DNA of 45,875 nt from Thermomonas sp. (GTDB lineage: Bacteria; Pseudomonadota; Gammaproteobacteria; Xanthomonadales; Xanthomonadaceae): assembly GCA_020692565.1 (NCBI GenBank), contig JAIMKJ010000037.1, forward strand, positions 1-45,875, in the 5' to 3' direction. Shown here piece after piece: positions 27,059 through 37,580 of this stretch (the first letter of the stretch is position 1; each line of letters starts with the position of its first letter). Below the pieces are notes generated by a model. It ran no database searches. It had not been told where the DNA came from and saw only the letters and a program-made list of their open reading frames with translations. A program made the position numbers and the translations under genes.

Positions 27059-28284
27059 ACGTGGGTTTCTTTCAGCATCGATCGCGCGAGCGACGCGATA
27101 TGGACTTCGTCCGGACCATCGGCCAGGCGCAGCGACCGCGCACCGGCGTAGGCCTGGGCCAAGAAATAATCCTGCGACAGGCCGCCGCCGCCGTGGATCT
27201 GCATCGCGCGATCGATGACCGCGCAGGCCATCCGCGGCGCGACGATCTTGATCATGCCGATCAGATCCTTCGCGCCCTTGTTGCCGTACGCGTCCAGCGC
27301 CGCCGCGGCCTGCAGCGTGAGCAGACGCGCCTGCTCGATCTCGCAGCGCGACAGGGCGATCGCGTCCTGCGCCATGCCGTGTCCGCCGAGCGGGCGGCCG
27401 AAGGCCACGCGGCTGCGCGCGCGCGCGACCATCATCTCCAGCGCGCGCTGCGCCAGACCGATCAGGCGCATGCAGTGATGGATGCGCCCCGGGCCCAACC
27501 GCGCCTGCGCGATCTCGAAACCGCTGCCGGATTCGCGCAGCAGATTGGCGACCGGCACGCGGACGTCGGTGAACTAGATTTCGACATGCCCGTGCGGCGC
27601 GTCGTCGTAGCCGAACACCGTCAGCGGTCGCAGCACGCGCACGCCCGGCGTCGCCATCGGCACCAGCACCATCGACTGGCGACGGTGCGCCGGCGCATCC
27701 GGATCGGTCACGCCCATCACGATCAACAGTTCGCAGCGTGGATCGCCAGCGCCGGTGGTCCACCATTTGCGGCCGTTGATGACGAATTCGTCGCCATCGC
27801 GCACGATCGGCAGCGCGATGTTGGTGGCGTCGGAACTGGCGACATCGGGCTCGGTCATCGCGAACGCGGAGCGGATCTCGCCCGCCAGCAGTCGCGGCAG
27901 CCAAGGCGCCTGTTGTTCGGGCGTCGCGAAATGCAGCAGCACTTCCATGTTGCCGGTATCGGGCGCACTGCAGTTGAACACCTCGGGCGCGAACAGGCTG
28001 CGGCCGGTGAGTTCGGCGATGGGCGCGTAATCGAGATTGCTCAGACCCGCGCCGTGCATGGGGTCCGGAAGAAACAGATTCCATAGTCCCCGCGCTTTCG
28101 CCTCGGCCTTCAACGATTCCAGCAGCGGCGGAATCGTCCAGCGCGTTTGCGGATCGGCGGCGTGCGCATGGAATGCGATTTCCGCGGGAACGATCCTCTG
28201 CGCGACGAAGCCCGCGACCGCGGACTGCAGTTCGCGCGAGCGGTCCGAGAAGGGAAACAGCGTGGCGTTGCGTTCTGTGCTCAT
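27055..28284 (-). pseudogene. Acyl-CoA dehydrogenase (ACAD11 type) interrupted by in-frame TAG
   Basis: From the ATG at 28284 (GAGGA just upstream) the frame encodes the N-terminal helical and beta domains of an acyl-CoA dehydrogenase ([60 protein letters not shown]), then meets TAG at 27574-27576 and continues in the same frame with [40 protein letters not shown] and [13 protein letters not shown] to 27055. In family members the VEI-x-FTDVRVP stretch is continuous, so one base change broke the gene. Without readthrough both parts would be inactive. A sequencing error is the main alternative. The gene sits between the histidine phosphatase and the kinase as an apparent operon for fatty acid catabolism. 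Confidence 0.85.
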
Positions 28285-28361
28285 CGTGTCCTCGGAAGCT
28301 TGCGTTAAGACGGCATCAGTATTGATGTCGTCCAAGAGTAGTTTGGACTCTGCATGCCTAC

Positions 28362-28421
28362 GTAGGAGGGCCTTCAGGCCCGAGCTCTGCGAAAAAAGCT
28401 CGGGGCTGAAGCCCCTCCTAC
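28362..28421. repeat. REP pair (REPIN) copy C
   Basis: The left arm (28362-28384) has the inner hairpin GGGCCT-TC-AGGCCC and the right arm (28399-28421) has, in its own orientation, GGGGCT-TC-AGCCCC; both keep the outer GTAG. The spacer CTCTGCGAAAAAAG is close to the reverse complement of the copy A spacer. It lies 38 bases downstream of the histidine phosphatase stop. Confidence 0.9.
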
Positions 28422-28459
28422 GCAGGCACATCCACGGACTCGAACATATTCGTACCGGA

Positions 28460-29143
28460 TCAATAGTAGGTCCACAGATCGCGTTCGCCGTGCAGATGCG
28501 GCAGTGCGTTCCACGAGCCCATCCGCAGGCGACTGCCGTGCGGATGGAACTCGGACAGTGCGCTGTTGCGCAGCGACAGATTGAGTTCGACCGCGCGCGC
28601 GTTGGGCACGTCCAGCGCGATCTGCGCCAACCGCGAGATCACGCCGCCGGAGCTGAGCACCAACACTTCGCCATCGCCCGCCAGCGCTTCCAGCCGCTCG
28701 CCCGCGGACTGCACGCGCTGGCCGAATGCGGCCCAGCTTTCGGGCAGCCCGGGCAATTCGTCGTTCGCCCAGGCCAGCAGCGCCGCCTGCAGCATCGCCG
28801 CGACGTCGCGCGGCTGGCCGCTGCGGCTGGCCGCTGCGATCGGATGCTCCGGATCGCGCGCCAGATAGGCGCCGAACACCGCTTCGTGATCGAACTCGGC
28901 GAAACCGGCGTCGGCCACGACCTCGGGCAGCGGCAACCCCTGCGCGACGAAAGCCTCGGCCACGCCTTCGGCGGTCTGCCGGTGCCGGCGCATGCCGCCC
29001 ACCACCACCGATTCGAACCGGTGACCGCCGCGCGCCAGCCAATCGCCGAGCCGGCGCGACTGCACGCGTCCGCGCTCGGAGAGGTTGTCGTAATCGGCGG
29101 CGCCGTAGCTCGCCTGTCCGTGACGGACCAGCAGCAGGCTCAT
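28460..29143 (-). CDS. Histidine phosphatase family protein
   Basis: The 227-residue protein has the phosphohistidine motif [11 protein letters not shown] at the N-terminus, the second arginine in [10 protein letters not shown], the acid residue in GFAEFDHE and the second histidine region near [10 protein letters not shown] (with a glycine-rich turn rather than the usual GH). The family includes phosphoglycerate mutases and many phosphatases; the substrate here is unknown. Its neighbours, an acyl-CoA dehydrogenase and an APH-like kinase, suggest a role in removing a phosphate from an acyl intermediate. The ATG at 29143 is chosen because the family begins with this motif; the frame stays open to 29257. 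Confidence 0.85.
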   Translation of the reverse strand: MSLLLVRHGQASYGAADYDNLSERGRVQSRRLGDWLARGGHRFESVVVGGMRRHRQTAEGVAEAFVAQGLPLPEVVADAGFAEFDHEAVFGAYLARDPEHPIAAASRSGQPRDVAAMLQAALLAWANDELPGLPESWAAFGQRVQSAGERLEALAGDGEVLVLSSGGVISRLAQIALDVPNARAVELNLSLRNSALSEFHPHGSRLRMGSWNALPHLHGERDLWTYY

Positions 29144-29314
29144 TGCGGGCACCCCGTCGGCCTGCAGCGCGTCGCAGGCATGGTCGGCGTCGAAAGAATC
29201 GCGGTATGCGAGGACACGGTAGGCAAGCGCAGGTATCCGATTGAATGTCCTCGGCATCGTACGCGCCGGGCCATGCCGGTCAAGCTCGATGTGCGGCCAT
29301 CAACGCACCCGGCC

Positions 29315-30115
29315 TCAGCGCACGACCGGCAACGCCGGCCGCAGCGCATGCGCCCGGAAATGCTCCGGGCCCATCAGGTCGACGCCGCAATCGAGCCGGT
29401 ACAACCAGTCGAGCAACGCGCGCTGCGCGTCGCCGCGAAAGGGCATGCCGTGCTGCGGCACGATCATCGCCGGGTCGAGTTCGCGCACCATGTCCACCCA
29501 CAGGCGCACGATGCGATTGCCGGCCATGTAGCGGCGATGGAACCCTTCCATGCATGGGCGGTAGCTGTCGAAGTCCTCGACGAAACCGTAGGGCATGCCG
29601 CTCGCCACCAGCCCCGAGCAGATATCGCCGGAGAACAGGATCCTGCTGGTCTCGTCGAAGAACGACAGATTCCCGACCGAATGCATGAAATGCGCGGGCA
29701 ATGCCAGCACATCGACATCGCCGAGCGCGATGCGCGCGCCCTCGTCCGCCACCAGCAGATAACGGTCGGGACCGGCGTTCTCCATGTAATGCGGGACCAG
29801 ATGCGGAACGAAACGCCCCCACAGCCGCGAACAGACCACCTTCGCCTGGGTGTAGAGCAGCCATTTGTCGACCGAGCCGATCACGTCCGGGTCCTGGTGC
29901 GAGCACAGGATCAGGTCGATCCGGTGCGGACGCACATCGCGCCCCAGCGCCAGCACCAGCGGGGTGTAGAGCAGCGCGCCGCCGGGATCGATGAGCGCGG
30001 AGCGCTCGCCATGCTTGATCAGGAACTGGTTGGCCTGCACGCCATCGTCGCCGCGGACAAGGTCGTTGTAGGCGATGCAGCGATGTTCGGCGGATTCATA
30101 CAGAACGAATCCCAT
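29315..30115 (-). CDS. ODP (oxygen-binding di-iron) MBL-fold protein
   Basis: The 266-residue protein has the metallo-beta-lactamase fold of flavodiiron proteins without the flavodoxin domain. Metal-site motifs are visible in order: SHQDPDVIGS (in place of HxExD), ALPAHFMHSVGNLSF, ILFSGDICSG and MIVPQHGMPF. The N-terminal LIDPGGALLY is also typical. Such ODP proteins bind or reduce oxygen or act as redox sensors, sometimes for chemotaxis or signalling; no signalling domain is attached here. AAGGA precedes the ATG at 30115 by eight bases. An FNR-like box lies about 66 bases upstream, suggesting control by oxygen. Confidence 0.83.
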   Translation of the reverse strand: MGFVLYESAEHRCIAYNDLVRGDDGVQANQFLIKHGERSALIDPGGALLYTPLVLALGRDVRPHRIDLILCSHQDPDVIGSVDKWLLYTQAKVVCSRLWGRFVPHLVPHYMENAGPDRYLLVADEGARIALGDVDVLALPAHFMHSVGNLSFFDETSRILFSGDICSGLVASGMPYGFVEDFDSYRPCMEGFHRRYMAGNRIVRLWVDMVRELDPAMIVPQHGMPFRGDAQRALLDWLYRLDCGVDLMGPEHFRAHALRPALPVVR

Positions 30116-30174
30116 GATGGAGATCCTTGCGGGTGTGAAGCTGCGCAGATTGAAGACATGCGCCCCGCCGCATC

Positions 30175-30188
30175 TTGATCACGCTCAA
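30175..30188 (-). promoter_or_regulatory. FNR-like box upstream of the ODP gene
   Basis: TTGAT-CACG-CTCAA matches the FNR consensus TTGAT-N4-ATCAA at nine of ten positions. Its centre is 66 bases before the ODP start codon; an activator at the usual -41.5 would place transcription near 30140, upstream of the ribosome site at about 30124-30128. No strong -10 box is seen (CAATCT region), as is common for activated promoters. Confidence 0.45.
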
Positions 30189-30255
30189 TATCGCGCGGGC
30201 ATTTCGATAGAACCGCGCGATTCGCGCCTCGGCGCATCCCGTTCGAAGCGTTCGA

Positions 30256-30852
30256 TCACACTTTTCCGGCCGCGGGCCGCAGCCGGATCACCAGCACTTC
30301 GCCGCCACCGTCCAGCGCGAAACGCGCGCGCCCGGCCGTCGCGCTCAACAACAGCGTGTCGCCCATCGCCGCGGCCTCGCGATCACGGTCGTTGGCGGCA
30401 TGGGTCTGACCGGACAGCACATGCACGACCCAGGTTTCGCCGGGCTCGACGAACAACACCATCGACCCCACCAGCGGGCGGTGCCACAGTTCGGCGTCGA
30501 TGCGGTCGCGGCACCACATCAGATTGAAATCGTGGGTGGTGCCGTCGATCAGGGCGCCGGACACCGCGCGTTCGCCCGCGAAGCGCACCCGCCCGTGCGG
30601 CGGCTCGACATCGCGCACTTCGCCGTCGTCGAAGCGCAGGCGCACGCCGTTGCCGTGCAGCAGCACCAGTTCGCGGTCGATGCCGTCGAACGTGGAAAAC
30701 GGCCCGTCGCGCTCGATCTCGGCGATCGACAGGCGCCAGTCCCAGTCTCCCGTCGCGGGGAACCGCTGGATCTCGCGGGTCCAGCCGAAGCCGTTGCGCC
30801 AGCGTTCGCGGCGGTAATCGTGTGCGGGAATCAGGCGCAGGCGGGCTGACAT
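30256..30852 (-). CDS. HutD/Ves family protein
   Basis: The 198-residue protein fits the HutD/Ves bicupin family: LRLIPAHDYRRERWRNGFGWTREI at the start, WDWRLSIAEIERDGPFSTFDGIDRELVLLHG in the first cupin, and THDFNLMWCRD in the second. HutD is often found with histidine utilisation genes, where it may limit overflow of the pathway; no hut genes are near here. The stand-alone place suggests a separate regulon. It begins with an ATG at 30852 and is 140 bases upstream of the ODP gene on the same strand. Confidence 0.88.
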   Translation of the reverse strand: MSARLRLIPAHDYRRERWRNGFGWTREIQRFPATGDWDWRLSIAEIERDGPFSTFDGIDRELVLLHGNGVRLRFDDGEVRDVEPPHGRVRFAGERAVSGALIDGTTHDFNLMWCRDRIDAELWHRPLVGSMVLFVEPGETWVVHVLSGQTHAANDRDREAAAMGDTLLLSATAGRARFALDGGGEVLVIRLRPAAGKV

Positions 30853-30955
30853 TCGGAGCTCCGGGACGGACCCGGCGAGTGTAGCCGAGGGGCCGGCCGC
30901 GAATGCCGACGGCCGCGATCGCTCGCGGCCGTCGGCGCCGGTGGGGATGGACGGA

Positions 30956-31294
30956 TCAGCGTTTCTTCGGCGCAGCCGCCGGCGCCTTCGCCGCGGCCGG
31001 TTTGGCCGGCGCGAGACCGCCGCCGATCACGATCATTTCGCGGTTCTTCTCGACCGTCTTCAGGCCGATGCCGTCGACCTGGGCCAACTGCTCGGCGCTG
31101 CGGAAGGGGCCGTGCTGCTTGCGGTAAGCGACGATGGCCTCCGCTTTGCTGGGGCCGACGTTGACCAGCACGCGGTCGAGAGTGGCGGCATCGGCGGTAT
31201 TGATGTTGACCTTCTCCGCGGCGAAGGCGCTGCCGGCGAGCGCCAGCGAGAGGGCGGCGGCGGCGATCAGGGACTTGAGATTGAACACGTTCAT
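30956..31294 (-). CDS. ComEA-like helix-hairpin-helix periplasmic protein
   Basis: The 112-residue product has a signal peptide (LIAAAALSLALAGSAFA-AE) and then a double helix-hairpin-helix domain (VNINTADAATLDRVL-VNVGPSKAEAIVAYR, VDGIGLKTVEKN) of the ComEA type, ending in an Ala/Lys/Pro tail. ComEA binds incoming DNA in the periplasm during natural transformation. AGGAG eight bases before the ATG at 31294 supports the start. It is a single gene, not linked to comEC here, but Xanthomonadales often carry such short ComEA proteins singly. Confidence 0.87.
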   Translation of the reverse strand: MNVFNLKSLIAAAALSLALAGSAFAAEKVNINTADAATLDRVLVNVGPSKAEAIVAYRKQHGPFRSAEQLAQVDGIGLKTVEKNREMIVIGGGLAPAKPAAAKAPAAAPKKR

Positions 31295-31524
31295 GGCATG
31301 GCTCCTGGGTTGGATTGGATCGGAATGTGGTGGGTCGAGTGCGTCGGCCTGCTTCGATGCGTGCCGTGCGTTGCGTCGACAGGGACAGTGTCCGGATTCG
31401 TCCTGCCCGGCCACATCGCCGAACCACCCGCGGAGGGGTCAGCGAATGCCGCATGCGGAGGTCGGAAAACCCCTACACGCCGGATCAGGGCCCACCCGGC
31501 GGGAGCGCACCGGATCGAGGGGCG

Positions 31525-31530
31525 TACAAT
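31525..31530 (+). promoter_or_regulatory. Candidate -10 box (TACAAT) for the M20 peptidase gene
   Basis: TACAAT, five of six consensus bases, sits in GGCGTACAATGTCC, 33 bases before the ATG at 31564; the same GCGTACAAT context is found at the suf promoter. No good -35 box is seen. The rest of the 269-base divergent gap between the ComEA-like gene and this gene shows no other clear feature. Confidence 0.45.
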
Positions 31531-31563
31531 GTCCGCACTCTTCAAACATCGGTTCTCAGCGCA

Positions 31564-33072
<1,509 letters not shown>

Positions 33073-33154
33073 AGGCCAGCCCGGCCCAGGCACAACTTGG
33101 CAGGCGACGGTCCCCAGGTCGTGCCCACCGCTGGTGCGAACGCCGGTCGTTCCC

Positions 33155-33231
33155 GTAGAGCGGCCTTCAGGCCGCTGTCTTGTTCGTGGATCGACAGGCA
33201 TTCAGGGGCAGCGGCCTGAAGGCCGCTCTAC
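33155..33231. repeat. REP pair (REPIN) copy E, second stem type
   Basis: The arms 33155-33177 and 33209-33231 are perfect 23-bp inverse complements, each with outer GTAG and an inner hairpin GCGGCCT-TC-AGGCCGC. They share the GTAG tip and TTCAG core with copies A-D but have a different stem. The element lies 82 bases after the M20 peptidase stop. Confidence 0.9.
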
Positions 33232-33306
33232 AAGGCTCCCGCCTGCTAGGATGCGACTGTGGTCCCAAAACGGCCGCAACCTCCATCCACAGACGAGAGG
33301 GCAGTC

Positions 33307-33552
33307 ATGACCGGCATTCTGTATACGATCATCATCGGCGCCATCATCGGCATCCTCGCGCGGTTCATCAAACCGGGCGCGGATTCGATGGGCTGGATTC
33401 TCACCATTCTGCTCGGCATCGCCGGCGCCTGGATCGGCAGCTACATCGCGCCGATGCTCGGCCTCTCCGGCGGCATGACCGGCTTCATCGTCTCGATCGT
33501 CTGCGCCATCGGCCTGTTGTTCCTGTTCGAGCTGATCCGCAAGAAGAGATGA
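33307..33552 (+). CDS. GlsB/YeaQ/YmgE-family small membrane protein
   Basis: The 81-residue protein has three hydrophobic helices (ILYTIIIGAIIGILARFI, WILTILLGIAGAWIGSYI, GFIVSIVCAIGLLFLFEL) with the PGADSMGW loop and a basic end (IRKKR). This is the pattern of the transglycosylase-associated/GlsB family, which is linked to envelope stress; no enzyme activity is known. It is monocistronic, between a REPIN upstream and a strong terminator downstream. Confidence 0.88.
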   Translation: MTGILYTIIIGAIIGILARFIKPGADSMGWILTILLGIAGAWIGSYIAPMLGLSGGMTGFIVSIVCAIGLLFLFELIRKKR

Positions 33553-33595
33553 GGCGCACGCGCAACGACGCGGAAGCCTGATCGGCCCGACCAAG

Positions 33596-33625
33596 CGCCC
33601 GGCACACCACCGGGCGTTTCTTTAT
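33596..33625 (+). terminator. Intrinsic terminator of the GlsB-type gene
   Basis: CGCCCGG (33596-33602) and CCGGGCG (33610-33616) form a perfect 7-bp stem with a seven-base loop, followed by TTTCTTTAT. It lies 43 bases after the stop codon. Confidence 0.85.
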
Positions 33626-33648
33626 ATGGATGTTGCAGAGATCAGTCC

Positions 33649-33740
33649 GTAGCCCGGATGTCGTAGAACGACATCCGGGAATCGGCGCAGATGCACGTGT
33701 GCACGTGCCCCTGGATGCGATTTCATCGCATCCGGGCTAC
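33649..33740. repeat. GTAGCCCGGATG-type repeat with three nested hairpins
   Basis: The outer ends GTAGCCCGGATG (33649-33660) and CATCCGGGCTAC (33729-33740) are inverse complements. Inside are three further hairpins: CCCGGATGTCGT/ACGACATCCGGG, GCACGTG/CACGTGC and GGATGCGA/TCGCATCC. The whole could fold like a cloverleaf. It lies 12 bases after the cysNC stop codon, between convergent genes. Confidence 0.8.
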
Positions 33741-33752
33741 AGAACGACTGCA

Positions 33753-35660
33753 TCAACCGCCCAGCAAGCGCTCCACCACCGCTTCGGCCAGCGCTTCTGG
33801 CGTCTGCGCCACGGTATCGAGCCGCATTTCCGGGGCTTCCGGCACTTCGTACGGCGAATCGATGCCGGTGAAGTTGGGGATCTTGCCGGCGCGTGCTTTC
33901 GCGTACAGACCCTTCACGTCACGACCCTCGGCCACCGCCAGCGGGGTATCGACGAAGACTTCGATGAATTCGCCGCCGTCGAACAGCTCGCGCGCCATCC
34001 GCCGCTCGGCGCGGAACGGCGAGATGAAGCTGACCAGCACGATCAGGCCGGCATCGACCATCAATTTCGCGACTTCGGCGACGCGGCGGATGTTCTCCAC
34101 GCGGTCCTCGTCGCTGAAGCCCAGATCCTTGTTGAGGCCATGACGGACGTTGTCGCCGTCCAGCAGATAGGTGCGCAGCCCCATCGCCATCAGCCGTTTC
34201 TCGACCAGATTGGCCACCGTGGATTTGCCCGAGCCGGACAGACCCGTGAACCACAGGCAGCGCGGCGACTGGCCCATGCCGCGCGCGCGCGCGGCCTTGT
34301 CCACTTCCAGATGCTGCCAGTGGATGTTGGCGGCGCGACGCAGGGAGAAATCGAAGGTGCCGGCCGCGACCGTGGCGTGGGTCTGGCGGTCGATCAGGAT
34401 GAAACCGCCCAGCTCGCGGCTGTCGGCATACGTCTCGAACGGCATCGGCTGGTCGAGGTGCAGGTTGCAATAGCCGACCTCGTTGAGATCCAGCGACTTC
34501 GCGGCCAGATGCTCCTGCGAATTCACGTCGACGCGATGCTTGATTTCGGTGATCGAAGCGCCGACGGTGCGCGCGCCGACCTTCAGCCAGTACGGGCGGC
34601 CCGGCAGCAGCGGCTGTTCGCCCATCCACAGCACGTGCGCGGCGAACTGATCGGCCACTTCCGGCGGCGACGATGCGGCGGCGATCACGTCGCCGCGGCT
34701 GATGTCGATCTCGTCTTCCAGCGTCAGGGTGACCGCCCGTCCCTTGCCGGCGCGCGCCAGATCGCCATCGCCGCCGAGCACCCGCGCCACCCGCGAGCGC
34801 CGGCCCGAGGGCAGCGCGACGATCTCGTCGCCGGGCGCCACCGTGCCGGACGCGATGGTGCCGGCGAAGCCGCGGAAGTTCTGGTCCGGACGGCAGACCC
34901 ACTGCACCGGCAGGCGCAGCGCGGCGTTGTCCGCTTCGCCGCCACCGGCGACATCGACCGTCTCCAGATGCGCCAGCAGCGTCGTGCCGGTGTACCAGGG
35001 CATCCGCGTCGAAGGCGCGAGCATGTTGTCGCCATTCAATGCGGACAGCGGAATGGCGGTGACCTGCGGAATGCCGAGCTGTTCGGCCAGCGCGCGGTAG
35101 TCCTCGACGATGCGCGCGAAGATCGCTTCGTCGTGATCGACCAGATCCATCTTGTTCACCGCCAGCACCACGTGGCGGATGCCCAGCAGCGAGACGATGT
35201 AGCTGTGCCGGCGGGTCTGGGTGAGCAGGCCCTTGCGCGCGTCGACAAGCACGATGGCGAGATCGGCGGTGGACGCGCCGGTCGCCATGTTGCGGGTGTA
35301 CTGCTCGTGGCCGGGGCAGTCGGCGACGATGAACTTGCGCTGGTCGGTGCTGAAGAAGCGGTAGGCGACATCGATGGTGATGCCCTGCTCGCGCTCGGCC
35401 TGCAGACCGTCGACCAGCAGCGCGAAATCGATCTGGCCGTTCTGGGTGCCGTGGCGCAGGCTGTCGGCTTCCAGCGCCGCCAGCTGATCGTCCAGCAGCA
35501 ACTTGGTGTCGTGCAGCAGCCGGCCGATCAGCGTGCTCTTGCCGTCGTCGACGCTGCCGCAGGTGATGAAGCGCAGCAACTGCTTGTGTTCGTGCTGCTG
35601 CAGATACGCCGCGACCGCGGCATCGGCTTCGCGATTGGTGTCGTTGACGATGGCGGACAT
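33753..35660 (-). CDS. cysNC: Bifunctional sulfate adenylyltransferase subunit 1 / APS kinase (CysNC)
   Basis: The 635-residue fusion has the CysN GTPase at the N-terminus (P-loop [34 protein letters not shown]) with EF-Tu-like beta barrels, and the CysC APS kinase at the C-terminus (about 440-635: [42 protein letters not shown]). With CysD it activates sulfate to APS and then phosphorylates it to PAPS. The ATG at 35660 overlaps the cysD stop by four bases. Presence of the kinase domain fits the PAPS-type CysH in the same locus. Confidence 0.96.
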   Translation of the reverse strand: MSAIVNDTNREADAAVAAYLQQHEHKQLLRFITCGSVDDGKSTLIGRLLHDTKLLLDDQLAALEADSLRHGTQNGQIDFALLVDGLQAEREQGITIDVAYRFFSTDQRKFIVADCPGHEQYTRNMATGASTADLAIVLVDARKGLLTQTRRHSYIVSLLGIRHVVLAVNKMDLVDHDEAIFARIVEDYRALAEQLGIPQVTAIPLSALNGDNMLAPSTRMPWYTGTTLLAHLETVDVAGGGEADNAALRLPVQWVCRPDQNFRGFAGTIASGTVAPGDEIVALPSGRRSRVARVLGGDGDLARAGKGRAVTLTLEDEIDISRGDVIAAASSPPEVADQFAAHVLWMGEQPLLPGRPYWLKVGARTVGASITEIKHRVDVNSQEHLAAKSLDLNEVGYCNLHLDQPMPFETYADSRELGGFILIDRQTHATVAAGTFDFSLRRAANIHWQHLEVDKAARARGMGQSPRCLWFTGLSGSGKSTVANLVEKRLMAMGLRTYLLDGDNVRHGLNKDLGFSDEDRVENIRRVAEVAKLMVDAGLIVLVSFISPFRAERRMARELFDGGEFIEVFVDTPLAVAEGRDVKGLYAKARAGKIPNFTGIDSPYEVPEAPEMRLDTVAQTPEALAEAVVERLLGG

Positions 35661-36568
35661 CAGAAATACCCCTCCTGCTTCTTTTTCTCCATCGAAGCGG
35701 AAGGATCCTGGTCGATCACCCGTCCCTGGCGTTCCGACGTGGTGGCGACCAGCATCTCGGCGATGATCTTTTCCAGCGTATCGGCTTCGGATTCGATCGC
35801 GCCGGTCAGCGGATAGCAGCCCAGCGTGCGGAAGCGCACGCGCCTGATGCCGGGCGTTTCGCCCTCTCGCATCGGCAGGCGATCGTCGTCGACCATGATC
35901 AGCGCGCCGTCGCGCTCCACCACCGGGCGCTCGGCCGCCAGATACAGCGACGGCACTTCGATCTTCTCGCGATAGATGTAGAGCCACACGTCCAGCTCGG
36001 TCCAGTTCGAGATCGGGAATACGCGCACCGATTCGCCTTTGTGGATGCGGGTGTTGTAGAGGCTCCAGAGTTCGGGGCGCTGGTTCTTCGGATCCCAGCG
36101 ATGCTGCGCGCTGCGGAACGAGAAAATGCGCTCCTTCGCGCGCGACTTTTCCTCGTCGCGGCGCGCGCCGCCGATGGCCGCGTCGAAGCCGTGCATGTCC
36201 AGCGCCTGCTTCAGGGCCTGGGTCTTCATCACGTCGGTATGCACGGTGGCGCCGTGGGTGATCGGGCCGATGCCCTGGGCCACGCCGTCCGGGTTGGTAT
36301 GCACCCGCAGCTGGATGCCGGTCTCTTCGGCGCGGCGGTCGCGGAACGCGATCATTTCGCGGAACTTCCAGCCGGTGTCGACGTGCATCAGCGGAATCGG
36401 CGAACGCGCGGGCGCGAACGCCTTCTGCAGCAGATGCAGCAGCACCGAACTGTCCTTGCCGACCGAGTACAGCATGACCGGATTGCGGAATTCGGACGCG
36501 ACTTCGCGCAGGATGTGGATGCTTTCGGCTTCGAGCCGATCGAGATGACTCAACGCTGGATACGACAT
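35660..36568 (-). CDS. cysD: Sulfate adenylyltransferase subunit 2
   Basis: CysD is the catalytic ATP sulfurylase subunit, which forms APS from ATP and sulfate with energy from the CysN GTPase. The 302-residue protein has the PP-loop in [14 protein letters not shown], then [15 protein letters not shown], the [20 protein letters not shown] block and [12 protein letters not shown]. The length is typical. The ATG at 36568 starts [16 protein letters not shown]; a longer frame to 36607 is open but adds nothing conserved. It lies 100 bases after the TSUP permease gene on the same strand. Confidence 0.96.
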   Translation of the reverse strand: MSYPALSHLDRLEAESIHILREVASEFRNPVMLYSVGKDSSVLLHLLQKAFAPARSPIPLMHVDTGWKFREMIAFRDRRAEETGIQLRVHTNPDGVAQGIGPITHGATVHTDVMKTQALKQALDMHGFDAAIGGARRDEEKSRAKERIFSFRSAQHRWDPKNQRPELWSLYNTRIHKGESVRVFPISNWTELDVWLYIYREKIEVPSLYLAAERPVVERDGALIMVDDDRLPMREGETPGIRRVRFRTLGCYPLTGAIESEADTLEKIIAEMLVATTSERQGRVIDQDPSASMEKKKQEGYF

Positions 36569-36668
36569 GATGTCCCGTGGATGTAGTGACGGCGAAGCGG
36601 CCTGCATTCGCTGCTGGCGGACTTTAGCCGGATAGCGATTGTGTCGCCAGAACCGAAACCCTGCGGTC

Positions 36669-37418
36669 TCAGCCGGCGAAACTCTGGTAAAGGGTACGCG
36701 CGCTCAGGCAAATCACCAGCACCCCGACGAACGGCATGAGCACACGCGGACGGACGAAACGGATCAGCCACGCGCCGAAGGGGGCCGCGACCACGCCGCC
36801 CAGCGCCAGTCCGATCACGATGTCCACGTGGCCGGTGCCGATGGTCATCAGGAAAACGATGGAGGCGGTGAGGGTGACGAAGAATTCGACCGCGTTGACG
36901 CTGCCCACGGTCAGGCGCAGCTCGTGGCCACGGGCGATCAGGTTGCTGGCGACGATCGGTCCCCAGCCGCCGCCGCCCATCGCGTCCAGCAGCGCGCCGA
37001 TGAAACCCACCGTGGACACGTGCGAGGTGACCTCGCGCGGCACCAGCTCGCGGAACGCCTTGAACAGGATCACCACCCCCATCAGCAGCAGATAGCCCGC
37101 GATCCAGGGTTTGAGCATGTCGCCGTCGATGGCGGTCAGCAGGTAAGCGCCGATGCCCGCCCCCAGCATGCCCGGCAGCAACAGTCGCCGGAACAATTTC
37201 CGGTCGATATTGCCGAAGGCGTGGTGCGAGACCGCCGAAGCGCCGGTCGTGAAGCACTCGGCCGCATGCACGGTGGCGCTGCTCACCGCGGGCGGCACGC
37301 CGAAGCCGAGCAGCAGACTGGACGCGGTGACGCCGTAGGCCATGCCCAGGGCGCCGTCGATGAGTTGTGCAGCGAAACCGATGACGACATACAGCAGGAA
37401 ATCCGGGGGCAGTTCCAT
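36669..37418 (-). CDS. TSUP (TauE/SafE) family sulfur-compound permease
   Basis: The 249-residue protein has about eight hydrophobic helices and the two TSUP motifs: [16 protein letters not shown] in the first half and [16 protein letters not shown] in the second. TSUP permeases move sulfite, sulfate or organosulfonates. As first gene of the cysD-cysNC unit, and divergent from cysJ, it is probably the sulfate or sulfite transporter of this locus; no CysPTWA or SulP gene is seen in the window. Confidence 0.88.
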   Translation of the reverse strand: MELPPDFLLYVVIGFAAQLIDGALGMAYGVTASSLLLGFGVPPAVSSATVHAAECFTTGASAVSHHAFGNIDRKLFRRLLLPGMLGAGIGAYLLTAIDGDMLKPWIAGYLLLMGVVILFKAFRELVPREVTSHVSTVGFIGALLDAMGGGGWGPIVASNLIARGHELRLTVGSVNAVEFFVTLTASIVFLMTIGTGHVDIVIGLALGGVVAAPFGAWLIRFVRPRVLMPFVGVLVICLSARTLYQSFAG

Positions 37419-37485
37419 GTGGGGGAAGAGCCGCTGAAGGTTTTCCAGTATCCGTGACGCCCTCAGGCGCAGAAAGTGCGCGCCG

Positions 37486-37539
37486 GCATAAGCGCATAAC
37501 GACCGATCCTTTCCGCCTGCAAATAGAGGCGCCTAGGCT
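37486..37539 (+). promoter_or_regulatory. Candidate cysJIH promoter with upstream GCATAA repeat
   Basis: GCATAA-GC-GCATAA (37486-37499) lies upstream of a weak -35 (TTCCGC, 37511-37516) and a -10 TAGGCT (37534-37539) with 17-base spacing. Transcription would start near 37546, which favours the cysJ start at 37581. A poor -35 box with a repeat centred near -53 suggests an activator, perhaps CysB; that is an inference. Confidence 0.35.
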
Positions 37540-37580
37540 GAATGCTCGTCGTTTTCCCCCTCTCCGGTCCCCAGGCTGCC

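Noticed and set aside
27574..28431. Start of the acyl-CoA dehydrogenase at 28431
   Set aside because: The extra residues would be translated REP sequence; the ATG at 28284 has a ribosome site and the family-like start.
29144..29257. N-terminal extension of the histidine phosphatase from 29257
   Set aside because: Family members begin directly with the LLVRHGQ motif, which the ATG at 29143 provides.
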